Shown in pieces: positions 1 through 7,432 of a stretch of 64,000 bases of DNA. The notes under the pieces are model-generated. The model was not told the origin of the DNA and did no database searches. It saw only the letters and a program-made list of their open reading frames with translations. Source of the stretch: an uncultured Anaeromusa sp. (GTDB lineage: Bacteria; Bacillota; Negativicutes; Anaeromusales; Anaeromusaceae); NCBI RefSeq assembly GCF_963676855.1, contig NZ_OY781460.1:124001-188000 (forward strand). The letters run 5' to 3'. A program made the position numbers and the translations under genes. How positions within the stretch are numbered: position 1 is the stretch's first letter; every line of letters begins with the position of its first letter.

Positions 1-147
1 CCAGTAAACTGTGTTTACGTCATCCGCAACAGCGATAAACGCTCCGCCCATCCCCATGGCGCGAACGCCATAACAAGCAAATGCAGGCGTACTTGAACCG
101 AACACAAGCGAAATCGTAGTCAAAATCCCAATAACCTTTTTCATCAT
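1..147 (-). CDS. Outer-membrane protein, FadL/UPF0164-like (N-terminal 49 residues only)
   Basis: Only the 5' end of this minus-strand gene lies in the window; it runs off the left edge with an open frame. The visible part is a signal peptide (lysines at 3-4, a hydrophobic core, an AFA cleavage site near residue 24) followed by YGVRAMGMGGAFIAVADD and VYW. Gly-rich RAMGMGGAF..ADD..xVYW is characteristic of the mature N-terminus of FadL/TodX and UPF0164 outer-membrane beta barrels, so an outer-membrane location is likely. A GGAGGAG ribosome site precedes two adjacent ATG codons (147 and 144); the second has the better spacing. The substrate cannot be judged from this fragment. Confidence 0.7.
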   Translation of the reverse strand, partial: MMKKVIGILTTISLVFGSSTPAFACYGVRAMGMGGAFIAVADDVNTVYW

Positions 148-204
148 ACTCTCCTCCAATATAGTTCTTGTTTATATTGAATAATTCTTCAACTCACCAC
201 AACA

Positions 205-372
205 TCATATGCTAAACCCAATTGTTTTACCTTCATTCCCCAAAAGAGCGAAAATTCCTGCTAAGCCGCTTAATTTAGACGGGAATTCTACTTTCGTCCT
301 TACATTACGTTTGCCGCCTTTAGCAAGACAATATTCTAACCCCACGTTTGCGTACACCACTGACCAAAAGAG
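205..372 (-). pseudogene. Possible remnant of an outer-membrane beta-barrel C-terminus
   Basis: The minus-strand frame ending at 205 reads like the last strands of a beta barrel (a YANVGLEY stretch, alternating polar and hydrophobic residues, ending in KTIGFSI). It lies directly upstream of, and on the same strand as, the outer-membrane protein start at 147. No ribosome site or convincing start is visible, and its 5' end runs into the divergent acetolactate decarboxylase gene. It may be the tail of a lost tandem copy. The left boundary of the remnant is approximate, and it could be chance. Confidence 0.25.
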
Positions 373-426
373 GTTCTTGTAAAAAAGAAGCGAATGAATA
401 AAAATAAAATCACGGGAGGTTTTATC

Positions 427-1206
427 TTGAAAACTGTAGTACATACTATAACCATAGCATTCGTATTTTTACTTTTCTTCAACACATTTACTTATGCACA
501 ATCTTCAAATGAACTTTATCAATTTTCTACCATCAATGCTCTCTTGCAAGGAGTTTATGATGGGGAACTAACAATTAAGGATTTAAAGAATCAGGGCTCT
601 TTTGGCATCGGGACTTTAAATGGGCTAGACGGAGAATTAATTGGCCTAGACGGCGACTATTATCAAGTAAAAGCCAATGGAGACGTATTGAAGCTAACGG
701 ATGATGCTAAAATTCCATTCGCAACCTCCTTAAACTTTAAATCCGACAGGGTTGCCAAGTTTCATGATTTGGATTACGAAAACTTACAAAAATCTTTAGA
801 TCAAATGAAAAGCGACACCAACTATTTCTACGCCATACGCATTGATGGAGTTTTTACAAAGGTTCTAACAAGAGCGATACCAAAACAAAGCAAACCCTAT
901 AAACCATTAGCTGAAGCGGCAAAAGACCAGCATGTATTTGAGCTTAACAACATTAAAGGCACCGTCATTGGATTTTGGTTCCCGCAATATATTAATGGGA
1001 TTAATGTTCCTGGCTATCACCTGCATTTTATTTCCGAAGACCGTAAATTTGGCGGACACATTTTGACAGCCTCCTTGCAATCCGGCAACGTGCAGATGGC
1101 TCACATCCATGCATTTCGCATGGAATTACCCCAAGGTACGAGTGATTTCGGAACCGCTGCTCTAAATAAAGACTATAGTAAAGAACTAAAAGCAATTGAA
1201 CAGTAG
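427..1206 (+). CDS. alsD: Secreted acetolactate decarboxylase
   Basis: This enzyme converts 2-acetolactate to acetoin. The 259-residue product starts with a signal peptide (LysThr, a long hydrophobic run, then TYAQS), so export is predicted; a secreted homologue is known from Brevibacillus brevis. Family features include GTLNGLDGE and DGxYYQ in the N-terminal half, GTVIGFWFP, and the metal-binding segment GYHLHFISEDRKFGGH with HIHAFRMELP. An upstream in-frame ATG at 394 exists, but GGGAGG at 414-419 sits seven bases before TTG 427 and the signal peptide begins there, so TTG is chosen. No acetolactate synthase or alsR is adjacent. The gene is noticeably AT-richer than the core genes in the window, which suggests acquisition by transfer. 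Confidence 0.88.
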   Translation: MKTVVHTITIAFVFLLFFNTFTYAQSSNELYQFSTINALLQGVYDGELTIKDLKNQGSFGIGTLNGLDGELIGLDGDYYQVKANGDVLKLTDDAKIPFATSLNFKSDRVAKFHDLDYENLQKSLDQMKSDTNYFYAIRIDGVFTKVLTRAIPKQSKPYKPLAEAAKDQHVFELNNIKGTVIGFWFPQYINGINVPGYHLHFISEDRKFGGHILTASLQSGNVQMAHIHAFRMELPQGTSDFGTAALNKDYSKELKAIEQ

Positions 1207-1238
1207 TCGGATATAACAGACCGATTATTTTAGAATAC

Positions 1239-1283
1239 AAAACTCCTGCAAAAATTCACTCTAGAATTCTTGCAGGAGTTTTT
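1239..1283 (+). terminator. Rho-independent terminator after alsD
   Basis: AAACTCCTGCA and TGCAGGAGTTT pair across a 20-base loop and run into TTTTT. The hairpin begins about 30 bases after the alsD stop. Confidence 0.85.
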
Positions 1284-1447
1284 GGCGTTACCAGTGATCT
1301 TTATTTTCTTCCATGGGAGCACGAAAATCGCCCCCCCGCTCCAAAAGGAACGTCCCCGTTGTCCTATATTCTAGCATAATAGAGGGGTTGCCTATTTATT
1401 GACTTTTTAGTGGTTTCGGACGATCCCTCCGCTTTTTACCACGCCAA

Positions 1448-2458
1448 TCAGAAATCAAATAAACTGCCGATCGCGCCGTCAACAACCCTCTGTGCAGCAG
1501 CTTCAAGTGCAGCATCCGTCGCTTTTTGCAACGGGTCGGTTTGATTTACGGCGGTGTTATTGTTTATCCCGCTTTCCAGCGCTTCAAAACTGCCGCACTT
1601 AGTGTAACCGGCCGGTATTGTAAATAAAGAATCGTCCTGTGGACCGATTTGATGATTTTGATAAACTGTAACAAAGGAATACCCTTTCACATCACTTTGG
1701 TACTTGAGCGTACACTGGGATACCGGATCAACCCACTCCGTTTGAACATACGTGTAGTTTGAATCCGGATATACCGAAGTAATACGCACTTTTTGTACTG
1801 TTACTCCATTTAGTTGCTCCATACCGACCAGCTCTTTTTTTCGAGTGAACTTTTGCGACTCAGACTCATAGTATTTGTTGTTTTTCAAATACCAAGTACG
1901 TTCGGTGATCACACCATTCTTTTTTTCATACTTGCAGATTGTCGTACTCCCTTGGACAACACCACTCACATTCTGCGTCCGACACCAGCCATTTTTCGTC
2001 CAGCTTCTGTATCTTCCGGTTTCTTTGCCATTTTCATAAGAAATGCCTTCATCATAGTACTCCATCGGGCCGCCCCAGATAGGATTAACCGATTTTAAAG
2101 CAGTTTCTAGCTGGTCAGGTTTGACAAGTACCTTGATCTGCATCCAATAAGCCAACCGGTTATCATTCACGGTTTTCTTTTTATCCAACACCGTAACGAA
2201 AAACACAGTTTCCGGAAGATTGCCGATATCCTCTACTGATAAATTGGTTACACCTGCCTGGGCCAACGCATTTTGTTCAGCCAACAACAACGCCTGGGTT
2301 TCTGCCTTGGCCAAGGTATCGGAAGAGCCGAGCGGATACACCGCTTCAGCAACTATCTCCTGGAATTCTCCCTCAGCATAAGCGTTCGGCTGCAGCGATA
2401 CCATGCCTGCCAGCATGAGCAAGCAGCAAATAACGCGCAATAATGATTTCATCATCAT
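1448..2458 (-). CDS. Exported protein, FlgT-N/LPP20-like N-domain plus LolA-like middle (paralog B)
   Basis: Function unknown. The 336-residue product has a signal peptide (basic start, leucine-rich core, AYAEG cleavage region). Residues about 30-120 resemble the small domain seen in exported LPP20/FlgT-N-type proteins (xxIVAEAVYPLG..DTLAKAETQALLLAEQNAL). The middle, about 125-285, resembles lipoprotein-sorting LolA-like or DUF4412 folds, ending in GPQDDSLFTIPAGYTKC. The last 31 residues are an Ala-rich amphipathic helix, QTDPLQKATDAALEAAAQRV, and are almost identical to the neighbour's tail. Three ATG codons are adjacent (2458, 2455, 2452); AAGGAG lies 5 bases before 2458. It is the second gene of a two-gene unit, 53 bases after its paralog. 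Confidence 0.75.
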   Translation of the reverse strand: MMMKSLLRVICCLLMLAGMVSLQPNAYAEGEFQEIVAEAVYPLGSSDTLAKAETQALLLAEQNALAQAGVTNLSVEDIGNLPETVFFVTVLDKKKTVNDNRLAYWMQIKVLVKPDQLETALKSVNPIWGGPMEYYDEGISYENGKETGRYRSWTKNGWCRTQNVSGVVQGSTTICKYEKKNGVITERTWYLKNNKYYESESQKFTRKKELVGMEQLNGVTVQKVRITSVYPDSNYTYVQTEWVDPVSQCTLKYQSDVKGYSFVTVYQNHQIGPQDDSLFTIPAGYTKCGSFEALESGINNNTAVNQTDPLQKATDAALEAAAQRVVDGAIGSLFDF

Positions 2459-2511
2459 CAATACTCCTTTTCCATAAATAAAATCCGCAATCAATAATCC
2501 ATCAATGTCGA

Positions 2512-3528
2512 TCAGAAATTGAGCAAGCCGCCGATAGCGCCGTCAAGAACCCGCTGCGCAGCTGCTTCAAGCGCAGCGTCTGTCGCTTTTTGCAGCGGAT
2601 CGGTTTGAGTCGATTGCGAAGTGCCGACATTGCCGACAGTAAATAGCTCAGCAAAAGTAGCGCATTTTGTATAACCAACCGGAATTACAAATAATGCGGC
2701 ATTTTGCGGACCAAGTTTTATATTCCGGCATTCTGCAACAGCAGTTTTGTTTGCGGTAGAAACACTGGTTTCCCGTTTAATTACCCAGTTTGTCGCCGGA
2801 TCATTCCATTGCACTTCTTTTAAAACCTTGCCGTCCGCATAGGTTTGCGTACGCAAGCGTTTCTGCGCCGTTATGTCAAAAATCGTTTCGTTACCAAGCG
2901 ACTTGACCTCGACATTAATTGGCAGATCATCAATAGGTGTATCCTTTTTCTTTAACGTTTCTTCATAATATTTATTATTGCAAAGAGCCTGAACAACCTG
3001 GTCATCTGATCGTTTAATGATAGTAAGCGGCATACCGTAGTAAAGCCGATCTTCACGATACAAATTTTTGCTACTCCAGACTCTTGTGCGGATTTTTTCG
3101 TCTCCGCCCTTAAGGTAAACGGTACCCTCAAAGAAATACTCGTCATAACCTCGCATTTCTTTTAAGGCTGCTTCCAGCTTTTCTGGTTGAACAGCGACTT
3201 GGATCTGCATCCAACATTCGATCACGGTTCCATTGAGCTTGCTTTTTTTGTCCAAAACAGTGACCTTAAGAATATCATTAGGCAAACTCGCAACGTTCTC
3301 CATGGTAACCGAAGAGGAAGTGACCTTTTCCACGGCGTTTTTTTTCGCACGCAGCCAGGCTTGCGCTTCCGCCTGGCTTAGAGTATCATTGTCATTCATT
3401 TGATAAGTTGCTTCTGCAGTGACTTCTTGTACCTCACCGCCGGATTCGGCAAGGCAGGGAAAACAAAACGCAAGCAGAATGGAGCAAAAAAGCAGGCTCC
3501 TGACTAGCAAATTTCTGGGGAAATTCAT
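2512..3528 (-). CDS. Exported protein, FlgT-N/LPP20-like N-domain plus LolA-like middle (paralog A)
   Basis: Paralog of the next gene downstream, with the same order of parts: signal peptide (CFPCLAESG region), an N-domain with EVTAEATYQMNDNDTLSQAEA, a LolA-like middle ending GPQNAALFVIPVGYTKC, and a C-terminal helix QTDPLQKATDAALEAAAQRV. The product has 338 residues. An ATG at 3543 overlaps the ribosome site GAGGAGGT itself, so ATG 3528, which has good spacing, is chosen. Similarity to the LolA fold suggests handling of lipids or lipoproteins in the periplasm of a diderm cell, but that is inference; no substrate can be named. Confidence 0.75.
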   Translation of the reverse strand: MNFPRNLLVRSLLFCSILLAFCFPCLAESGGEVQEVTAEATYQMNDNDTLSQAEAQAWLRAKKNAVEKVTSSSVTMENVASLPNDILKVTVLDKKSKLNGTVIECWMQIQVAVQPEKLEAALKEMRGYDEYFFEGTVYLKGGDEKIRTRVWSSKNLYREDRLYYGMPLTIIKRSDDQVVQALCNNKYYEETLKKKDTPIDDLPINVEVKSLGNETIFDITAQKRLRTQTYADGKVLKEVQWNDPATNWVIKRETSVSTANKTAVAECRNIKLGPQNAALFVIPVGYTKCATFAELFTVGNVGTSQSTQTDPLQKATDAALEAAAQRVLDGAIGGLLNF

Positions 3529-3802
3529 GATATACCTCCTCAAGCATACTTAGATTGGGCTTTTAGCTGAGTAGAAAGTAGCATACGACAAAATCCACTT
3601 TATAGATTGTTGTTTATTCGCCCCATAAATTCCAAGTCCTACCAGAAGCTAAGTCCATAAAAAGTATACTTTTTCGTACCATCTTGATAAAACGTTACCG
3701 CCCGATAAAGATTATCCTCTCTCAGAATACTCCGGGTAGTAGGCTCAGGCTAAACGCCTTGATACGCGCAAAAATGACCGAATGTAAAAAACCTGTTGCA
3801 AA

Positions 3803-3847
3803 AAAAGCGTCCTGAACTCTCAAATACTGAGAATTCAAGACGCTTTT
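3803..3847 (-). terminator. Terminator, probably for the DUF4127 gene
   Basis: A long imperfect stem (AAAGCGTC..TGAA..CTCTCA against TGAGA..TTCA.GACGCTTT). On the minus strand it is followed by seven T. It lies about 290 bases past the DUF4127 stop, so the assignment is tentative. Confidence 0.6.
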
Positions 3848-4103
3848 CGCCGTTACCAACGATACGGCTCTCCGTATCATCGTAACAGCAAAACTTTTTT
3901 CCATAGAATCAAAAGCAACCGTCCCCCTTGCTTCTGGAACTTCCAAGAAAAAAAGCATAGTCACTCTCATCTTCAAAAATGTGCTGATGATTGATTTCAT
4001 GAACTACGATATGATAAAATCCACTACCGCTTAACTGTATCGCGCCGACCCATTCAGCATCACCTTTGACCTAATTATAACAATTTTTTATAAAACGTGA
4101 CAA

Positions 4104-4128
4104 AAAAGGAACGTCCCCAATGTCTCTT
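4104..4128. repeat. REP-like repeat, GGAACGTCCCC family
   Basis: AAAAAAGGAACGTCCCCAAT here is repeated as AAAAGGAACGTCCCCGTTGTCC near 1343-1364. It appears in inverted and degraded form as GGACAATGGGGATGGTCTTT near 5769-5788, on the other side of the DUF4127 gene. Such short GC-rich pieces resemble REP sequences mobilised by REP-associated tyrosine transposases, but no such transposase is present here. Confidence 0.5.
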
Positions 4129-4136
4129 GCTTCCAA

Positions 4137-5693
4137 TTAGTCAGGCAAGTCGATCTTTACTTCAAACATCCGATTCCAAGGAAACGATACTTGGAACCGC
4201 TCCAACGGATATGCGGGGAAATAGGAATGCGCAAACCCCCTCAGCCGTCGCTCCGTCTCCGTCACCAAGCGAGGCGTCAGCTTGCCCAAATCAGCCCACT
4301 GGCCGCCAAGTGGAAAAAGAACTTCCACCCCCACCGCATCTCGGACATTGGCTTGATACGCCCAATCATCCAAAAATCTCACCGCCAAAAGCCTATTTTT
4401 ACTTGCAGGAACCATTCTATCTGCCAGCATGCCCTGAGCGATTGCATAACCAATGGTATTACTGGCCGTGTTCCAGCCCGAGTAGGCGTCTACTCTAAAT
4501 AACAAGCCCTTCTTGCTCAATTCGGACATAAACGCGTTGTCAGCACCATTGGCAAAAGCAATATCTGCCACTGTCAACCGATGCCCGGCCTTCAATTCGC
4601 GTGCCACATCTTCTGCCAACACTGCCGTGACTTCCCTAGAACGGCTATGATTAAATGCGCTGTCCGCCTCCCGCGTGACACCATTCTCTGGTGTATTTAC
4701 CGCCAATACCAACTCAGCTCGCTGCGAATTGAGCGGTATGCCACCAGCAGAAAGAATATGGGCATTGATGGTCTGCCCCACAGCCACATCCTCATAAGAA
4801 GGTACTGTGTTCGGACCAACTCCGGGAGCAAATAAAGTCCGTACAATGGGCACTCGGAAAGTGTTATTGTTGATGGCTCGCGTCATCATCAGCATGCCAA
4901 ATTCATCAGCTCCTGGAAAGCAGGCATACTTGCTAGTCGGCAATCCGACTGTCTCTGCGGCCAAATGACGAAACTCCATATGGGACTGAGAGAACGGCGC
5001 ACAATCATCCTTCCCAAGTAAAAAATAAGCGACAATATCTTGTTTGGCATAACCGATCAGACGCTGATTGGCAAGCAAGTTCTTCTCCCGTCGGCTATAC
5101 CAATCGTTCAATATGGCTGGAGGCACCTTACCCAGCAAGCCGCGCAACTCCTGGTCTTCCCTGCGCGTCAACCCCTGGCTGTCCATCTGATCCCGCAAAG
5201 CTGTAATACGAAAAATAGCAGGACCATATCGTTCATAATAAGAAGGTTCCTCTCCGCCTTCTGTCGTTTTAGGTGTTCGCATAATGGTACCGTACACATA
5301 CAGCATCATTCCTGGATTAATGGACTTCAGCTTAGCAAAATTAGCAAGCCGCTCTTCGACAATATCCATCGAAAGGTTATGCGTGCGAGAAGCCACCAAA
5401 CTACCATATAACAGCGAGTCCGTCGATGCGACAACCGCATCCGCAGTACGTGAATGAGCAAATAGCCACGCCCACAAGCCCTCTGGATCGCCCATCTCAC
5501 CGCGAGTGCCTAAAAGTGCTTTTGGAGGCACAACAATGTCTACGCCAGCTGCCTGAGTCGTATCAACGACATACTCCAAGTTAACCGGTCGATCATCCAT
5601 CGGTATATACACAATAGTCTGAGCGCTAACCGGAGTCACGAGTAACCAAAAACTGATGCATAACATGAGCGGAAAATATTTGTACAGGTTCAT
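4137..5693 (-). CDS. Exported DUF4127 family protein
   Basis: Recognised as DUF4127 from the N-terminal pattern YIPMDDRPVNLEYV, the ASTDSLLYGSLVASR segment, YGTIMRTPKT, the FPGADEFGMLMMTRAI segment, and a C-terminal region containing FPLGGQWADLGKLTPRL. The product is 518 residues, close to full length for the family. It begins with a signal peptide (LYKYF basic start, hydrophobic core, VSAQT cleavage), so it acts outside the cytoplasm. The family has no established function. ATG 5693 is chosen over ATG 5699 because AAGGGGG directly abuts the latter. It stands alone on the minus strand and is flanked by inverted copies of a REP-like repeat. Confidence 0.85.
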   Translation of the reverse strand: MNLYKYFPLMLCISFWLLVTPVSAQTIVYIPMDDRPVNLEYVVDTTQAAGVDIVVPPKALLGTRGEMGDPEGLWAWLFAHSRTADAVVASTDSLLYGSLVASRTHNLSMDIVEERLANFAKLKSINPGMMLYVYGTIMRTPKTTEGGEEPSYYERYGPAIFRITALRDQMDSQGLTRREDQELRGLLGKVPPAILNDWYSRREKNLLANQRLIGYAKQDIVAYFLLGKDDCAPFSQSHMEFRHLAAETVGLPTSKYACFPGADEFGMLMMTRAINNNTFRVPIVRTLFAPGVGPNTVPSYEDVAVGQTINAHILSAGGIPLNSQRAELVLAVNTPENGVTREADSAFNHSRSREVTAVLAEDVARELKAGHRLTVADIAFANGADNAFMSELSKKGLLFRVDAYSGWNTASNTIGYAIAQGMLADRMVPASKNRLLAVRFLDDWAYQANVRDAVGVEVLFPLGGQWADLGKLTPRLVTETERRLRGFAHSYFPAYPLERFQVSFPWNRMFEVKIDLPD

Positions 5694-5897
5694 AGACATC
5701 CCCCTTGTCGCATACGTTTATTTTGCTAAAAAATTACTGGCTATATGTATGTCTCCTGCTCTCTGGAAATTGGACAATGGGGATGGTCTTTATTTTTTGT
5801 ATTTCCGTATTTATTCTTATACATTGCTGGGTGACCAGGGGCGGCCTCACTGCCCTGTAAAAAACTAAAAAGACCAGCACCTCAATCCCATTCTAGC

Positions 5898-6245
5898 TTA
5901 CGGTTTTACGTAAGAATAACCTTCGGATTGTTTCTTTATAATCCTTGTTATCCCTGCAGGAACAACAGTTATATAACTCGGCAATGTATCTTCGTTAATA
6001 GCATTTGCTCTTAAAGCATTTCTACACGCAATAATTTTAACATTATGATTTGATAGCTCTTTCATCTTTTCGATTACACTTGCCACCTCGGACTCTGTAG
6101 AGCCAAATATTTTTACCGCTGCTGCATTTGCAATAATTTCCAAAGTAACATTTTCTAAGCCTACGTCTGCAATAAGATTTTCTGTATTAGCTAAAGTTAA
6201 CTGCCATTTAATTGGTTCATCAACATGTAAAACTGCCTTTAACAA
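5898..6245 (-). CDS. DsrE family protein (YchN-like)
   Basis: A 115-residue cytoplasmic protein of the DsrE/YchN fold. The family pattern is clear: LKAVLHVDEPIKWQLTLANTENLI, VTLEIIANAAAVKIF, IIACRNALRANAI, and TVVPAGITRIIKKQSEGYSYVKP. A conserved-position cysteine (the C of ACRNAL) is present. Relatives include sulfur-relay proteins, but single-gene DsrE proteins in anaerobes have no fixed role. The start is TTG, with GGAG just upstream in a tandem AGGAGG..AGGAG context. It follows the small zinc-ribbon gene on the same strand after 109 bases. Confidence 0.8.
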   Translation of the reverse strand: MLKAVLHVDEPIKWQLTLANTENLIADVGLENVTLEIIANAAAVKIFGSTESEVASVIEKMKELSNHNVKIIACRNALRANAINEDTLPSYITVVPAGITRIIKKQSEGYSYVKP

Positions 6246-6354
6246 TTCTCCTACACCTCCTAGGCACTCTTTTCCCTTCTTTAAGCCGCCTAATTAAGGA
6301 AACAGAGTCATCCCTATGCTTCTGTTGCGGGACTAGGTTGACTGTGCAGCTTTC

Positions 6355-6528
6355 CTAATACCCTTCCCATTTTCTATCATCGTCGCTTTGGAAACCGTCC
6401 ACACAATATACACTCGTGCTCCCGCATTTTGGACAACATTCTAAATATCCACCATCGCCTATCGGTTTTAGTATTGCTCCCTCTGTATTAAACACTCTTC
6501 CACATTTTGTGCATTTTACAACTGCCAT
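6355..6528 (-). CDS. Small zinc-ribbon protein, 57 residues
   Basis: Found by reading the minus strand. An AAGGAG ribosome site lies six bases before ATG 6528, and the frame is open to TAG at 6355. The product begins MAVVKCTKCGRVFN, continues with GGYLECCPKCGS, and ends DDRKWEGY. The two CxxC-type knuckles (C6/C9 and C32/C35, plus C31 and C42) make a zinc ribbon or rubredoxin-like metal site likely. The charged C-terminus and small size fit a cytoplasmic metal-binding protein. The function is unknown. It precedes the DsrE gene in the same direction and may be cotranscribed with it. Confidence 0.7.
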   Translation of the reverse strand: MAVVKCTKCGRVFNTEGAILKPIGDGGYLECCPKCGSTSVYCVDGFQSDDDRKWEGY

Positions 6529-6691
6529 TTTTCTCTCCTTTTAGCTATTCTCCCTATTGGGTCAAGCGACGAAACAGATAATAATCGAAGGACAGTAGTG
6601 ACGTTCCTTTTTTGCCAACATTCACTGCCGTCCCCCCTACCGCTTCGCTGACACGTTTTTTCAAGCCTTACTCTTAAATAGCTTTTTACAT

Positions 6692-6748
6692 AAAAACACC
6701 AAATTCCTGCAAATAGCAAATACTATTTCCAGAAATTTGGTGTTTTCG
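6692..6748 (-). terminator. Terminator downstream of rlmH
   Basis: AAAACACCAAATT and AATTTGGTGTTTT form a 13-bp stem with T-runs on both sides. It could serve the rlmH operon on the minus strand. Confidence 0.7.
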
Positions 6749-6813
6749 TATTTTTTCCTATGCATTTCCCCGAGGCCGTTCAGAATTACCCAGATACTAG
6801 GCAGCTGCGAGGA

Positions 6814-6930
6814 AGCGCGCGCAGGCAGTACAGTTGTGTACGGCAAGCGCGCTCCCGGAGCAGCAACAAAGGTCGAGCAACTATGCCATCCATGGCGCGC
6901 TCGACACTAGCGCGTCCTGCGCGTCGCAGG
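6814..6930. repeat. Three consecutive hairpins, possible structured element
   Basis: Hairpin 1 (6814-6853) has an AGCGCGC/GCGCGCT outer stem and a GTACA/TGTAC inner stem. Hairpin 2 (6872-6905) has GTCGAGC/GCTCGAC with GCCAT/ATGGC inside. Hairpin 3 (6916-6930) has CCTGCG/CGCAGG. All were read directly from the sequence. No known RNA family was recognised. Confidence 0.5.
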
Positions 6931-6952
6931 GGTGATTATGGGCGGCCTCAAA

Positions 6953-7432
6953 TCAATGATGATAGTTTTCTCCACGACTAATCTTAAACGCCCGATAAAC
7001 CTGCTCCACCAGCAGCAACCGCACCATTTGGTGGGTAAAGGTCATGCGGGAGAAGGATAGCTTGAGGTTAGCCCGCTGGCGCAGCTGCGGAGCTAGGCCG
7101 AAAGCGCCGCCGATGAGAAATACGATGTCGCTTTTGCCGTCCAAGGCACAGCGATCTATATGGGCGGATAGTTCTTCAGAAGACAGGTTCTGTCCAAACA
7201 CATCGAGGACGATGCAATAGCTGTTGTCTCGAACATGCTTTAAGAGGCGCTCGCCTTCTTTGACCAAAGCCTGGGCTCGCTCGGCGTCCGATGGACGGTC
7301 GGGCAGCTTTTCTTCGTCCACTTCAACAATGGAGAGCTTGCAGAAGGGTCCCAGGCGTTTGGTAAATTCGGCAATGCCCATGGTGAGATATTTTTCTTTG
7401 ATTTTGCCGACAGCGGCTATGGTTATGCGCAT
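6953..7432 (-). CDS. rlmH: 23S rRNA (pseudouridine1915-N3)-methyltransferase RlmH
   Basis: RlmH methylates pseudouridine 1915 in helix 69 of 23S rRNA. The 159-residue length is standard. The N-terminus MRITIAAVGKIKEKYL, the VDEEKLPDRPSDAERA segment, the SAM-binding FLIGGAFGL loop and the C-terminus LSFSRMTFTHQMVRLLLVEQVYRAFKI are all family signatures. Its start overlaps the htrA stop by one base (TAATG), so it is translationally coupled as the last gene of the operon. The order walJ-htrA-rlmH matches the end of the Bacillus walRKHIJ-htrA cluster. Confidence 0.97.
   Translation of the reverse strand: MRITIAAVGKIKEKYLTMGIAEFTKRLGPFCKLSIVEVDEEKLPDRPSDAERAQALVKEGERLLKHVRDNSYCIVLDVFGQNLSSEELSAHIDRCALDGKSDIVFLIGGAFGLAPQLRQRANLKLSFSRMTFTHQMVRLLLVEQVYRAFKISRGENYHH

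Larger units (their letters stand above)
3529..4136. other. Long intergenic region with hairpins and REP-like pieces
   Basis: No convincing gene was found. The minus-strand frame at 3722-4000 is an artefact of reading through a hairpin. The region holds a terminator-type hairpin (3803-3847), a second inverted repeat near 3854-3888 (GATACGG against CCGTATC), a piece CCGTCCCCCTTGCTTC near 3915, and AAAAAAGGAACGTCCCC at 4104-4120. The last two match a repeat family also seen at 1346 and, inverted, near 5770. Confidence 0.6.
6529..6952. other. Intergenic region with a terminator and a cluster of three hairpins
   Basis: No gene is supported. It contains a GACGTTCC piece near 6602 of the REP-like family, a strong terminator (6692-6748), and a GC-rich block (about 6800-6950) with three consecutive inverted repeats just past the rlmH stop. 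Confidence 0.6.

Noticed and set aside
3722..4000. 92-residue minus-strand frame in the intergenic region
   Set aside because: It reads through a terminator hairpin and a REP-like repeat; no ribosome site.
6760..6981. 73-residue plus-strand frame
   Set aside because: Its Arg/Ala-rich translation comes from the GC-rich hairpin cluster and runs into rlmH on the other strand.
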